62,000 nucleotides of DNA from Zygnema cylindricum (Eukaryota; Streptophyta; Zygnematophyceae; Zygnematales; Zygnemataceae), in the NCBI GenBank assembly GCA_037447655.1, contig JBBHKE010001902.1:9756-71755 (forward strand), in the 5' to 3' direction. The notes below the pieces were generated by a model. That model worked only from the letters and a program-made list of their open reading frames with translations, had not been told where the DNA came from and searched no databases. How positions within the stretch are numbered: position 1 is the stretch's first letter; the number at the start of each line of letters is the position of its first letter. The translations under genes and the position numbers were made by a program. This document shows positions 1 through 10,333 of the stretch, piece by piece.

Positions 1-1137
1 ATGTCAAATATCACACAGTATAGTGCGGAGTGTGAAGCTAGACATGTAATATATTTTCTTCCTTCCTTGAATACAATGCTGAAGCGTTATGAAAATTCAT
101 GTGATTTCAGCGTGATGTGCTCTGGTTTTATTGCTTTTCTAAAACATATCAAGTTTAAAATTCTCATTATTTATATATATTAATGCTGAAAACTGAAACA
201 CTAATCGTGACTATCCTTATTCTCAGTTAGCCTTATGCGAGTTTAAACTATTACGCCATCGCATTAGGAATCAATCAAGAGTCAATTAAGTAAGAATGAG
301 TTAAGAGAAGTGTAATATTTAAGGATTGAGTTAATATGAGTTTATTTTATTGAGTGTTGAATTTGCCTCTATCTTGGACTATAAGATTTCAATGTGTTGT
401 AATGTTTGATTTAAGTTCAATTTCGCTACCGCATTATCAAATTTGAGCGTATTCCGATTGACTCTTATTCCTATCAGTGCTAATCACAAAGTCAAAAGTC
501 GTAATTATATATATTTATTACTCTTAAAATTTGAACTATACAAAATCTTTTCGTTATTTTGGTCTCGTGTAGTGCGACTTTAGTGTACTTAAAAGTATTG
601 CGAAGTCGTAACATAAGTTCCTTCCTTCTTTTATATAATGTACAGATCGAAGTGTGAGGCGTGATATGACACACTATAAACTGTATACAGTATAAGATTT
701 TTTTTATATGTAGTACAATACTGTAATATACTACCATGAGATAGACTTTTACTAGGCTTATTACCGATGTCCCAAGCGCGTATTCGCAGCGATTATCGAT
801 TGTACATGATGAAGAGTACCATCTTTTAAAGATTTTTAGGACTTTCTAAAGTAACCTCTTATGCGTTTGTACATATTCGTGGAATTTACAAAAAAGCGTC
901 TGCATGATTATGAAAATTGACGAATATTGTTTGTAGAAAAAAAGTCAAAATCCGTCTGAGTGGACGACTATGTCTTAGAGTGTTAATGATAATATCCAGC
1001 GACCATAAATTTTGACCTCGAGTGTAAAGCGATTTACTAATACTATTTTTCCTTACGTTATTGGAGCATTGTTTCATAGCGTCCGCTACACTAATTGGTA
1101 GTGTTGTGAATCGACAAGAAATTTATGGCGATAAATG
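1..1137. other. AT-rich DNA, no gene seen
   Basis: I see no coding exon, RNA gene or clear repeat. Open frames are short and of random composition. Confidence 0.5.
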
Positions 1138-1412
1138 ATATCGATAGACCCAGGTTATCAAGCGGTGAAAACCGATATATTGCTTGAGACCAATAAATTC
1201 CTTATCGATAAGCAAAAATATAGTGCAGCTAGATATTATACTTTAAAATATGATGTATTATATTATTAAGTGTATATAGCGTGGCACACCACGTATGCCA
1301 ATCTATTCTGTTTTTTGTATAACAAAAGTTAACTAGAGACAACTATCTGTATATCTATACAAAAGAAATATTACTACTATCTCTGATAGTTATCTATATT
1401 GGTGTATTTTGG
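1138..1412. repeat. Dispersed repeat, copy 1 (partner at 60.23-60.51 kb)
   Basis: This stretch aligns by eye, in the same orientation, with about 60,230-60,510. Shared landmarks in order are the GGTTATCAA-CGGTGA start, the ACAAATTCCTTATC box, a TATATTGTATTATATTA box, TGTATATAGCG(T/A)GGCA, TCTGTATAAC and a closing AGTTATC-TATTGGTGT. The sequence is rich in TATCGG/CCGATA-like half-sites. It has no coding capacity, so it is probably a non-autonomous transposon or part of one. The boundaries are approximate. Confidence 0.6.
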
Positions 1413-1954
1413 CATATAACATATGTATATTGTTGTTTGTTTCCTCAACGAGTGGCAGCTACGTGCCACATATGAATCCATATCAAGGAGAGATTATATC
1501 CACGATACTTTGATTCTCTTCGTGATGTTTAACTCATGTCATATTGATTGTTGCCATTGAGAAAACGGATGTTAGGCTTACCAAATATATAATTCAATTT
1601 TGAGAGAACTCAAATATATGCCTATCTCGTGATGCAGCATGTGATATCGTTAATGTGGATAAATCATGGTAGCCATAGGTGTAATCGCACGACATATGGG
1701 TCGACATGCATTTATCAATGGATCATTCGATTTAAAGGCTCCACCTAAACTTTTAGATTCCACCTTTGTTAAGTTTAGCTAACCATTCGGTTCGTGAGTG
1801 TTACACTATGGTTCTAAGTATTTACATCTCCTCTCCTCGGAAGGTAGCCTTTCATCCTGCATTCGGTTGTGTAATATACAACAACATCATTTTCATGCGA
1901 GTTATTACAGCTATCGATGCAACATCGTGTCACACACACTCATATAGTGCTCAA

Positions 1955-1957
<3 letters not shown>

Positions 1958-2014
<57 letters not shown>

Positions 2015-2027
2015 TATAAATATATAA

Positions 2028-2078
<51 letters not shown>
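1958..2078. repeat. (TA)n microsatellite with TATAAA interruptions
   Basis: About 120 bp of TA dinucleotide, interrupted at the centre by four ATATATAA units. It is fully self-complementary. Short YIYIYI open frames across it are translation artefacts. Confidence 0.95.
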
Positions 2079-2082
<4 letters not shown>

Positions 2083-3499
2083 CATAATACTTTGATAATT
2101 GCCCATTTGCCAAAATTGCGCAAATGCTGGTTTTTTATTCTCTAACATATTGCAAAAGAGTTCTCATTAGACGCACGCGTGAATCGATGCGTAAACTATT
2201 TTTACCTTTGAGGCTTCTCCTAATCACTTGCCAAGAATTGGACAACAACCAATGATTAGCCAAAAATCGTAGGCATATCATGAAGTCCTGAAACCTTGTT
2301 GTTTTACGTACTTGCATGTTGTGTAGGAAAGGGCTTTAGCAGTGCGTGTATTTTTCTGAGAGGCATATAACCATGGCTGTGTAATGACTATGGTTTAGGC
2401 TATATATAGTAGGAGCATAGAGCTTTTAATTTTGATTGGCTAAGATGCACAACAGAATAGTGGTAGAACTTGGTCTTTCAGGTTGTAAAAAGTGACATTT
2501 ACTTTGGTGCAAAAGAATTTTGCATAAAGATTTTTCATTTTGTATTTTGTTTTGTTCTTGCAAAATTGTCATTTTTGTATTGTTTTTATGCTGCCATTGC
2601 TTGTCTAGCTTTCGTGTTAAACTTTATTCATCTCAAAACCTAATAATTGAATTTAACTCAGAGTTTATGCGAGACATGCACAATTTCCCTTCAACCTTTT
2701 ACCTTGGATTTGTGGATTTTTGTGGCTTCTCATGTCCCCTCAAGGTTTCTTAGATCTTTGTCTTATAGCCTAGTTTGTCGTGTTATGCCCAAGTGACTAT
2801 TGCTCAGACTTTCTGATTCGTTGGTCGTTTTTGGAGTTGTTGACCGCAAACGAGTATCTCGGATTGGTTGATTTATGGACAACTTTCTTCATTTTGGTCA
2901 CTATAATCGATTATACAATGTGGAGGTCGAATCTCTATTCTCTCCAATTTCTTTGTCTCTATTCGTGGTTAGTGTTGAGAATCAGATTTTGACATATTTT
3001 GTTGTCTGTTTGGTTTACCAACATATCGGTTGGTCCGTCTTGTAATCTGTGCGAATCAACAATTTCACATCAATTCGATCGCAATATGTTGAGTTGACGA
3101 GTGCGAGTAAATTATTGAATCTTAACTTTTTCTATTTCATTTCGGTTTTTAACATGTCTTGTCGTGATTGATTTGCCCCTCTAGATATTATTGATATAAT
3201 GTTCATTTGCGGTTGTTTGGATGATTACTTCGGATTTGTTTAGTTATATTCATACACTTATTTCCTTAAAACACCTGTAAGAGATAATAATAGTCTGAGT
3301 AGTTAGCCAACCATCCACTTGACAACTTGACATCCTCTTTATCTCCTTAGTAACGTCATCCCTTGACTCATGAGTTGATAACAAACGTCATTATAAGCCC
3401 ATTTTTTTTGATTGAGTGTTGATCAATATAAAGGACAGTTAATGAACCTCATGGGGAGTGTTTTGACTACCGTGCAAATGGAATGTTTTTTTGTGCATC
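2079..3499. other. No recognisable gene or repeat
   Basis: AT-rich sequence up to the truncated end of the copia concatemer. Open frames of 60-77 codons show no domain signature. Confidence 0.45.
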
Positions 3500-3937
3500 G
3501 ATAGATTCGTTCGGTTTCACCTTGAAGGATGTATAGTCGGTATAAATGTGTTGTCCTTTATTTTGAAGACTCTTCTCAAAATGATTTTCAAGGGCTACCC
3601 AACAATCATGGGCGAATCTTCGGGTAAGAAATAAATCGTGAATCGAAGTGCTACACGATTGAAATAAACCGCCGACGGCGGAAAGATTTTTCTTCGTCCA
3701 TACGCGATAAGCTCTTCGATCAGAGGTAGGCATTTTGTCCACCCCTTTTACCACCTTCCAAAGCCGTTTCAATTTAAATTGACCTTTGATATATTTCTTC
3801 CACGATTGATAATTCGTCCCATTGAAGATGACGATCTTGCCGGACATAGATTCAACCGGTTCGTCCCCTTCACTCCAATCATCAAGATCAGAATCATCAT
3901 CGATGGGAAGTTTCCCCTTTCGAATCGACTCCCTCAT
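3500..3937 (-). pseudogene. Truncated copia gag, second copy
   Basis: This is the N-terminal part of a copia-type gag (retrotran_gag/UBN2-like): SGKIVIFNGTNYQSWKKYI followed by a W/L-rich helical region. Its reading frame is open across the site where the full-length copy carries a stop (CGA here, TGA at 9,069-9,071), so here LTRRFAHDCW is read through. The 3' half of gag, including the zinc knuckles, is missing. The last residues before the stop come from flanking DNA. Confidence 0.8.
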
Positions 3938-4332
3938 CTCTCCCTCATCTCTTCCTCATCTCCTTCTGTATCAACGACGCTTTGTGTTGGAATGGGATCT
4001 CCGAAAAATGGAGGTCTTGTGACACGGTTTGCATCGGAGATTCGTTGATCAACATAGCGAAAAAGACCATCCATCATATTTTGAAGACGATCTTCCATCG
4101 CGCCATCTTCCTCTTTTTTTTTCCCCTCATTCTCCTTCTTTTGTCCGACTGGATCGACCGGAACGGCTTCCTCAAAAGTTTTGCTGGTGAAAGCAAATGG
4201 AGTCTCTACTTCCGGATCCGACGATGATTCGGATTCAGTTGGATCCGGAGGATCCGGATCCGGAGGTCGAGGAATCATCGTAGAAGAAGAAGGCATCATG
4301 GGAGAAGGGGTATTTTTCTTCTTTCTCCCCAT
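3934..4332 (-). CDS. Copia upstream ORF1, second copy
   Basis: 132-residue acidic, proline- and lysine-rich ORF starting MGRKKKNTPSPMMPSSS, nearly identical to the ORF1 at 9,383-9,781. It ends with TGA overlapping the gag ATG by four bases (ATGA). The start is the first ATG after the primer-binding site, in the context GCCATGG. Function is unknown; see the full-length copy. Confidence 0.6.
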   Translation of the reverse strand: MGRKKKNTPSPMMPSSSTMIPRPPDPDPPDPTESESSSDPEVETPFAFTSKTFEEAVPVDPVGQKKENEGKKKEEDGAMEDRLQNMMDGLFRYVDQRISDANRVTRPPFFGDPIPTQSVVDTEGDEEEMRER

Positions 4333-4391
4333 GGCGGCCAAACTAGCCACCCTTCTACACCTCAATGGAGCACACAAGCTCCGATACCAAT

Positions 4392-4890
4392 TGAAAGGAT
4401 CTTAACAAATCAAAAGTGCAAAACAGCAGCGGAAGCACAAGAAGGTATTTTCCACACAAGAGAGGACAGTCCATAAAAGCCAATATATTTTATGAACGTT
4501 TTTCCCCTATACAGTGTATATTTTTCTTCCCACTACTCCAGTATATAGTATACATCAAGCGTCACGTCACTACTTCAAACAATAAACTAAAACAAACTTA
4601 TAGTGCGCACTAAATAAGACCAAACAAACAAATCAACACAAAAACTGCGTAGTACTAACGTACTACCGAAAGGTACACACAAAATAATATAACGACAAAA
4701 CTTACATACCAAACAATATTTGTACCTGGTCGTCGCAAAACCGAATCTACGTGAGACCCGGAATCTTCAAAACAACCTACAAAATATAAAAGCACAAATG
4801 CCAAGACAACACGCTTGACAACAAAAGACAAACTGAAACTATTCGGTCGCGCGACAAGCCGCGACAACCAATTACCAGTTTGACGCAACA
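4392..4890 (-). repeat. Copia 3' LTR
   Basis: 499 bp. On the minus strand it begins TGTTGCGTCAAAC just after the polypurine tract and ends in CTTTCA. It pairs with 9,841-10,333 at about 95-96% identity. Boundaries are set by the loss of similarity at GACGCAACA, the polypurine tract on one side, and the AT spacer plus primer-binding site on the other. Confidence 0.9.
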
Positions 4891-4900
4891 ATCCCCTTCT
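4891..4900 (-). other. Polypurine tract
   Basis: The minus strand reads AGAAGGGGAT immediately before the 3' LTR. It is the expected plus-strand DNA primer for reverse transcription. Confidence 0.8.
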
Positions 4901-4914
4901 CAAAATAGTAATCT

Positions 4915-6465
4915 TTACACCAAGCCTAATTTAGGTCTTCCTCTCAAGAGTACTTCATGAGTCGCAGCTTTTGTCAGCATATCCGCAGCTTTCTCCAACG
5001 TCGTAACGTACAAAAATTCAACCTCCTTCGCAGCGACCAAATCACGTACAAAGTGCCACTGAATCTTGATATGCTTTGTCCTTTTGTGGAATACAGGATT
5101 CTTGACCAACGCCATCGAGCTCATACTGTCTGAATTGATTTTCATACATCCAATAGCAATTTTTAATTCTCCAAGTAACTCCTTGATCCAAATTGACGCC
5201 TTAGAAGTATGACACGCGGCCATATATATTCTGCTTCGGTTGAACTTAATGCGACAGTTGGCTGGAGTCGCGAACTCCAAGAAATTGCAGCGCCAACAAA
5301 AACAAAAGCATAACCAGACGTTGACTTTCTTGTATCAAAATCGCCACCCCAATCTGCGTCACAATATCCCACGCACTCCAAAGATGTCCGTTCAGATCGA
5401 AATAATAAGCCAATCTCGATCGTACCTGCAAGGTAACGAAATATTCTTTTCACGGCCTCCTAATGATTTTTTTTAAGAGCCTGACAAAATCGGCTCACGA
5501 CAGAAACTGCGGCTGAAATATCCGGTCGCGTGGCAACACTTAAATACATTAAACTTCCAACGGCTTCACGATAGGGCACGTGGATAGTTTCCTCCTCAAA
5601 TTTGCGATATTGAAGTTTGGAATCTAGTGGTGTCAAAGCTGGCTTAGAATCCAACATAGCAAATTTTGTTAGTACTTCTTTACAATATTGCGCTTGCGAC
5701 AATTTAATATCCCCATTATCGTACCTCAAAACTTCCACTCCAAGAATGTATCGTACTTCCCTCAAATCTATGACTTTAAAATGTAGTCGCAGGTACTCGT
5801 TCAATTCTGCGATTCGCGTCAACTTGTCACATATCATCAAAAAATCATCCACATACACAGAAAATATAATTTGATCTTCCCCCTCACCTTTTACGTAAAC
5901 TCCAGAGTCTGAAACTGTCCTTACTAATCCAAATTCGGTAAGGATCTTGTGTAATCGTAAATACCATGTGGTGCTTGCTTTAGTCCGTACAAGGACTTTC
6001 GCAGCCGCCATACCTTCCCCTCCTTCGACACTACTCCTTCCGGAACCTTCATATAAACCTCCTCCTCTAAGTCACTATTCAAGATCGCCGTCTCTACGTC
6101 CATTTGGTGAATGTGCTTTTTGCCGGCAATGGCAATAGCAATAAGCATCCTCAATGAATCAAACTTAACTACCAGGCGTATGTCTCCGTATAATCTATCC
6201 CCTCCCTTTGTTGGAAGCCCTTGCAAACTAGTTGAGCCTTATGTTTTACTACTTCCCCCGATGCACCTGTTATGGTTTAAAAAATCCACTTTGCATCAAT
6301 AGCCTTTTTACCCTCCGGTAGGCTTACCTCCTCAAATGTTTGGTTGTCGATAATAGATTGAAGTTCTCTTTCCCATGCCGGTTTCCAATGCGTCTCCCAA
6401 TTGCATGATTTTCGTGCTTCCATATACGATTGCGGATCGCCCGGAATATTATCGCATAATGATTG
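4915..6465 (-). pseudogene. Copia reverse transcriptase and RNase H, broken
   Basis: RT motifs are in order: KHIHQMDVETAILN (6.15 kb), WRLRKSLYGLKQAP (about 6.0 kb) and the catalytic SVYVDDFLMI (about 5.85 kb). RNase H follows with GYCDADWGG, STSGYA and SSTEAEY, then the NSDSMSSMALVKNP end region and DMLTKA near 4.96 kb. Lesions: a TAG at 6,466-6,468, a stop within KWIF near 6,280, a frame change near the lost PVVKF motif, another just after GLKQAP (about 5,980), a TAG at 5,460-5,462, and a frame change after STEAEY (about 5,230). It was a single polyprotein with the integrase part upstream. Confidence 0.9.
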
Positions 6466-8496
6466 CTATAAGAGGAAATCATCCTCCCTCTCCCCCGAAA
6501 TAAAATAATAGGAATTTTCCACATTCCCCTTACCATCAAAAGAAAGACGAGCCGGTTTCTTACCCCTATTTTCTCGCATACTCCTCCTCGGCTCGAATTC
6601 TTTCTCCTCACTCGCCGGATTCTCTTCAATAATATTCGGTGCACTTGATTTAGAGGACGAAGATTTCCTCGTGTCCGAAGATATTCGGGAATTTTCGCTT
6701 CGCGAATCCCCACTAATGTTACCAAAATTTACATTCTCCTCAATTTTACCTTTCCCCCTCTTAACATTGGAGGTGGATTTCGGCTCAACTTCCGAATCCG
6801 AACCCTCTATGTCATTAAGATCACCAATTTCAAATTCTTCATGGAAGTCAAGATTCAAATGTGGCTTAGCTGATCGAGTGATTGTGGATAATAAGTCCTC
6901 GTGAAAATCCACATTCCTCGATTCCTCAATGATATTTCGAATCGGATCATAAACTCGATAAAGACTTCTTTTCTCGCTATATCCAAGGAAATAACCACTC
7001 CAACTCCTTGATGCAAACTTACCCTTCCTCTTTTGTGCTTGAATATAAACCGACGCACGACATCCCCAAATCCGAATGTGGTGTAGGGTAGGCTTTCGCC
7101 CATACCACAACTCATACGGAGTTTTATCACCCGAAACCGATGTAATCCTCCGATTGCAAATATAATTCGCCGTTAAAATTGCATCGCCCCATAAATGAAT
7201 ACTCCTCCCGGATCCGTGTACCATGGATCGTACCATTTCTTGAAGCGTACGATTTTTCCTCTCGGCAATGCCATTAGATTCCGGTGAGTAAGATGCGGTA
7301 TATTGGTGAGAAATTCCCCACTCTTTACAAAAAGGATCAAAAGCAAGAAATTCCCCTCCATTATCCGATCTTATAGATTTTAATTTTCTCTCACATTGCC
7401 TCTCGGCCATTACATGCCATTCTTGAAAACGTAAAAATGCTTCAAATTTGTGTTTAAGTAATATTACCCATGTGAATCGAGAAAAGTCGTCCACCACCAC
7501 CATAATATATTTGTTTCCTCCAATCGTCTCCGGTTTAGCGTCCCCACATAAATTAATATGCACAAGATCAAGCGGATGCTTAGATCGATGCATTGGATCC
7601 TTACCCGGATGTGGCTTTCGGATTTGTCTTCCTTTACTACATCCCTCGCACCCGTTAATTTTCTCTCTCGACCCCAAGTCTAATCCCCTTACGCTCCCAT
7701 TTTTAATCATTCGTCGTAAACTCGCCTCGGATGTGTGACACATCCGGTGGTGCCATAATGTCAAATCGCCCTTTAAATCAGATATTTGTGAAATAATACC
7801 GGCGGAAATTGGGGAGGATTTAGGCCGACGCCAAAATAACCGACTGTGCATAAATTCTGTGACCTCCCCTTCGCCGATTTGTACACCATTTGGTCGTACA
7901 ATTTTAATTGTTGAATCTCCGTACGAAAGTACGCTGCAACCTTTTCGTTGGATTTGAGGTACGCTGAGAAGGTTCACCGAACCTTCAGGTAAATAAAATA
8001 CATCTGTCAGTTCGACCTGCGTCAATTTTTCAACGTCGCTTGAGTCCAAAATAGGCAAATCTAGTCGTACAGTACCCACTGTACCGATTGAAATTATCTG
8101 TCCACTTGCGACAGTAACTTTTTTCGGTACCGTGAGTTGTTGAAGATCATTAAAAAGTGACGCGTCCGTACATACGTGATGCGACGCTCCGGAATCGATT
8201 ATCCAGTCTTTTTCTTGTCCTGTAGTACCTGCCAATAAATCGCGCGACAGGTTAAGGACCGAAAATATCTGCGGTCCTTCACCTTCTCCTTCAAAATACT
8301 CGTCACCAAAAAAAATGTCCTCCCCCCCTTCCATGGCGGCCTCCGCGACCACCACGGCCGCCGAGACGACAGCCGCCGCGACCAGTGTATCGGCCGCCGC
8401 CATCTCCTCTACCGCCGCCGCCTCTATTGCCGGCGCTTCCATTATTTGGAATAACTTTGGGGGCTTATATGGCCCCATTTCCCGCAAAAATGGCAT
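6466..8496 (-). pseudogene. Copia protease-integrase segment of pol
   Basis: 676-codon open frame. The aspartic protease active site reads WIIDSGASHHVC. The GAG-pre-integrase zinc finger follows (LWHHRMCHTS, then CEGCSKG), then the integrase core with RSDNGGEF and NGIAERKNRTL, and a C-terminal GYFLGYSEKRSLYRVYDP box. The first catalytic Asp of the DDE triad, expected in a VHxDLCG context, reads VHINLCG, so it is Asn, which should abolish strand transfer. The first 60 residues are alanine/glutamate-rich linker out of frame with the gag zinc knuckle. The segment ends at a TAG. Confidence 0.93.
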
Positions 8497-9386
8497 TGGC
8501 CCTCCTTATCCGGACAAGAGGCCGCCATATGACCAAGTTTGATGCACTGAAAGCATGCAATATTGGTCAGATCCGAATAACTGGGCTGGGAGGGAGATTT
8601 CCCGGACCTTTCGTTTCCTCTTCCACCTCTTCCTCTCGGATTTCCTCCTCTTCTACCTCCTCTTCCCCGAAAATAATTTAGATCGGGCGTTTCCGGTGTC
8701 GTCGTATTGAGGGAACCGGTCGGCTGAGTTCCCCTCGACGAGCTAGGACGATTTGCTTCGGTAGATTTGAGGAATGTAATAATTGAATCCAAAGTATTCG
8801 AATCCCTTGATAAGAGAATATCCCTTAAATGTATCATTTTCTCCGGTAGAGCATGGGTAAAGACTGATGCCTTATCATTTTCCTCAATAAATTTTCCCAT
8901 ATTTGCGAGTTGCTCGATAATGATATTAAATATTTTTGCAGCCTCATTGATAGATTCGTTCGGTTTCACCTTGAAGGATGTATAGTCGGTATAAATGTGT
9001 TGCCCTTTATTTTGAAGACTCTTCTCAAAATGATTTTCAAGGGCTACCCAACAATCATGGGCGAATCTTCAAGTAAGAAATGAATCGTGAATCGAAGTGC
9101 TACACGATTGAAATAAACCGCCGACGGCGGAAAGATTTTTCTTCGTCCATACGCGATAAGCTCTTCGATCAGAGGTAGGCATTTTGTCCACCCCTTTTAC
9201 CACCTTCCAAAGCCGTTTCAATTTAAATTGACCTTTGATATATTTCTTCCACGATTGATAATTCGTCCCATTGAAGATGACGATCTTGCCGGACAAAGAT
9301 TCAACTGGTTCGTCTCCTTCACTCCAATCATCAAGATCAGAATCATCATCGATGGGAAGTTTCCCCTTTCGAATCGACTCCCTCAT
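8442..9386 (-). pseudogene. Copia gag with in-frame stop
   Basis: The start ATG at 9,386 overlaps the ORF1 stop as ATGA. The capsid-like domain includes NYQSWKKYIKGQFKLKRLW, and a Gly/Arg-rich stretch precedes the zinc knuckles. The first knuckle, CFQCIKLGHMAASC, is intact CX2CX4HX4C. The second has lost its last Cys (CHFCGKWGHISPQS). A TGA at 9,069-9,071 splits the frame; the truncated second copy has CGA there. The 3' end overlaps the pol frame by 55 bp in another register. Confidence 0.88.
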
Positions 9387-9781
9387 CTCTCCCTCATCTC
9401 TTCCTCATCTCCTTCTGTATCAACGACGCTTTGTGTTGGAATGGGATCTCCGAAAAATGGAGGTCTTGTGACACGGTTTGCATCGGAGATTCGTTGATCA
9501 ACATAGCGAAAAAGACCATCCATCATATTTTGAAGACGATCTTCCATCGCGCCATCTTCCTCTTTTTTTTTCCCCTCATTCTCCTTCTTTTGTCCGACTG
9601 GATCGACCGGAACGGCTTCCTCAAAAGTTTTGCTGGTGAAAGCAAATGGAGTCTCTACTTCCGGATCCGACGATGATTCGGATTCAGATGGATCCGGAGG
9701 ATCCGGATCCTGAGGTCGAGGAATCATTGTAGAAGAAGAAGGCATCATGGGAGAAGGGGTATTTTTCTTCTTTCTCCCCAT
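9383..9781 (-). CDS. Copia upstream ORF1, unknown function
   Basis: 132 codons, starting MGRKKKNTPSP. It is a low-complexity acidic protein with DPDPPDP and SESESSSDPE runs, a charged KKENEGKKKEEDG segment, and a C-terminal part (MEDRLQNMMDGLFRYVDQRI) that could form an amphipathic helix. It begins 46 bp inside the primer-binding site, the usual place for gag in copia elements, but its frame ends with a TGA overlapping the ATG of the capsid-like gag. Either it is a separate small ORF, or an old frameshift split an N-terminal gag extension. The copy at 3,934-4,332 has the same arrangement. Confidence 0.65.
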   Translation of the reverse strand: MGRKKKNTPSPMMPSSSTMIPRPQDPDPPDPSESESSSDPEVETPFAFTSKTFEEAVPVDPVGQKKENEGKKKEEDGAMEDRLQNMMDGLFRYVDQRISDANRVTRPPFFGDPIPTQSVVDTEGDEEEMRER

Positions 9782-9826
9782 GGCGGCCAAACTAGCCACC
9801 CTTCTACACCTCAATGGAGCACACAA

Positions 9827-9838
9827 GCTCCGATACCA
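9827..9838 (-). other. tRNA-iMet primer-binding site
   Basis: The minus strand reads TGGTATCGGAGC, two bases inside the 5' LTR. Plant copia elements carry TGGTATCAGAGC, complementary to the 3' end of initiator-Met tRNA. The single difference still allows a G-U pair. Confidence 0.85.
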
Positions 9839-9840
9839 AT

Positions 9841-10333
9841 TGAAAGGATCTTAACACAATCAAAAGTGCAAAACAGCAGCGGAAGCACAAGAAGGTATTT
9901 TCCACACAAGAGAAGACAGTCCATAAAAGCCAATATATTTTATGAACGTTTTTCCCCTATACAGTGTATATGTTTATTCCCACTTCTCCAGTAAATAGTA
10001 TACATCAAGCGTCACGTCACTACTTCAAACAATAAACTAAAACAAACTTATAGTGCGCACTAAATAAGACCAAACAAACAAATCAACACAAAAACTACGT
10101 AGTACTAACCTACTACCGAAAGGTAAACACAAAATCAAATAACGACAAACCTTACATACCAAACAATATTTGTACCTGGTCGTCGCGAAACCGAATCTAC
10201 GCGAGACCGGGAATCTTCAAAACAACCTACAAAATATAAAAGGACAAATGCCAAGACCACACGACAAAAGACAAACTGAAACTATTCGGTCGCGCGACAA
10301 GCCGCGACGACCGATTACCATTTTGACGCAACA
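9841..10333 (-). repeat. Copia 5' LTR
   Basis: 493 bp, TGTTGCG to CTTTCA on the minus strand. It differs from the 3' LTR by scattered substitutions and a small indel near 10,260. Beyond 10,333 the sequence becomes unrelated. Confidence 0.9.

Larger units (their letters stand above)
3500..4391 (-). mobile_element. Truncated second internal unit of copia concatemer (PBS + ORF1 + partial gag)
   Basis: This repeats 8,948-9,840 of the complete element with only about ten base differences, including its own primer-binding site at 4,378-4,389. It lies directly beyond the 3' LTR, so the order on the minus strand is LTR, internal, LTR, internal(partial). Similarity to the full copy stops abruptly near 3,500, inside gag, at the codons for KPNESI. 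Such tandem structures usually arise by unequal recombination between LTRs or by one element inserting into another. Confidence 0.85.
4392..10333 (-). mobile_element. Ty1/copia LTR retrotransposon, complete structure but inactive
   Basis: Minus-strand element of about 5.9 kb. In transcription order it has the 5' LTR (9,841-10,333), primer-binding site, ORF1, gag with zinc knuckle, protease, integrase, reverse transcriptase, RNase H, polypurine tract and 3' LTR (4,392-4,890). The integrase-before-RT order defines Ty1/copia. At least five lesions inactivate it: a stop in gag, a gag/pol frame change, stops and frame changes in RT, a stop before RNase H and a frame change within RNase H. The LTRs differ at roughly 20 of about 495 positions by eye, so the insertion is not recent. 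No target-site duplication is visible, because the low-coordinate side continues into a second internal unit. Confidence 0.92.

Noticed and set aside
1766-2148. YIYIYI frames on both strands
   Set aside because: Translation of a TA microsatellite.
4655-4903. 82-codon minus-strand frame beginning MRRGLLRQTGNW
   Set aside because: It lies entirely in the copia LTR and its end; there is no match to the other LTR as a conserved frame.
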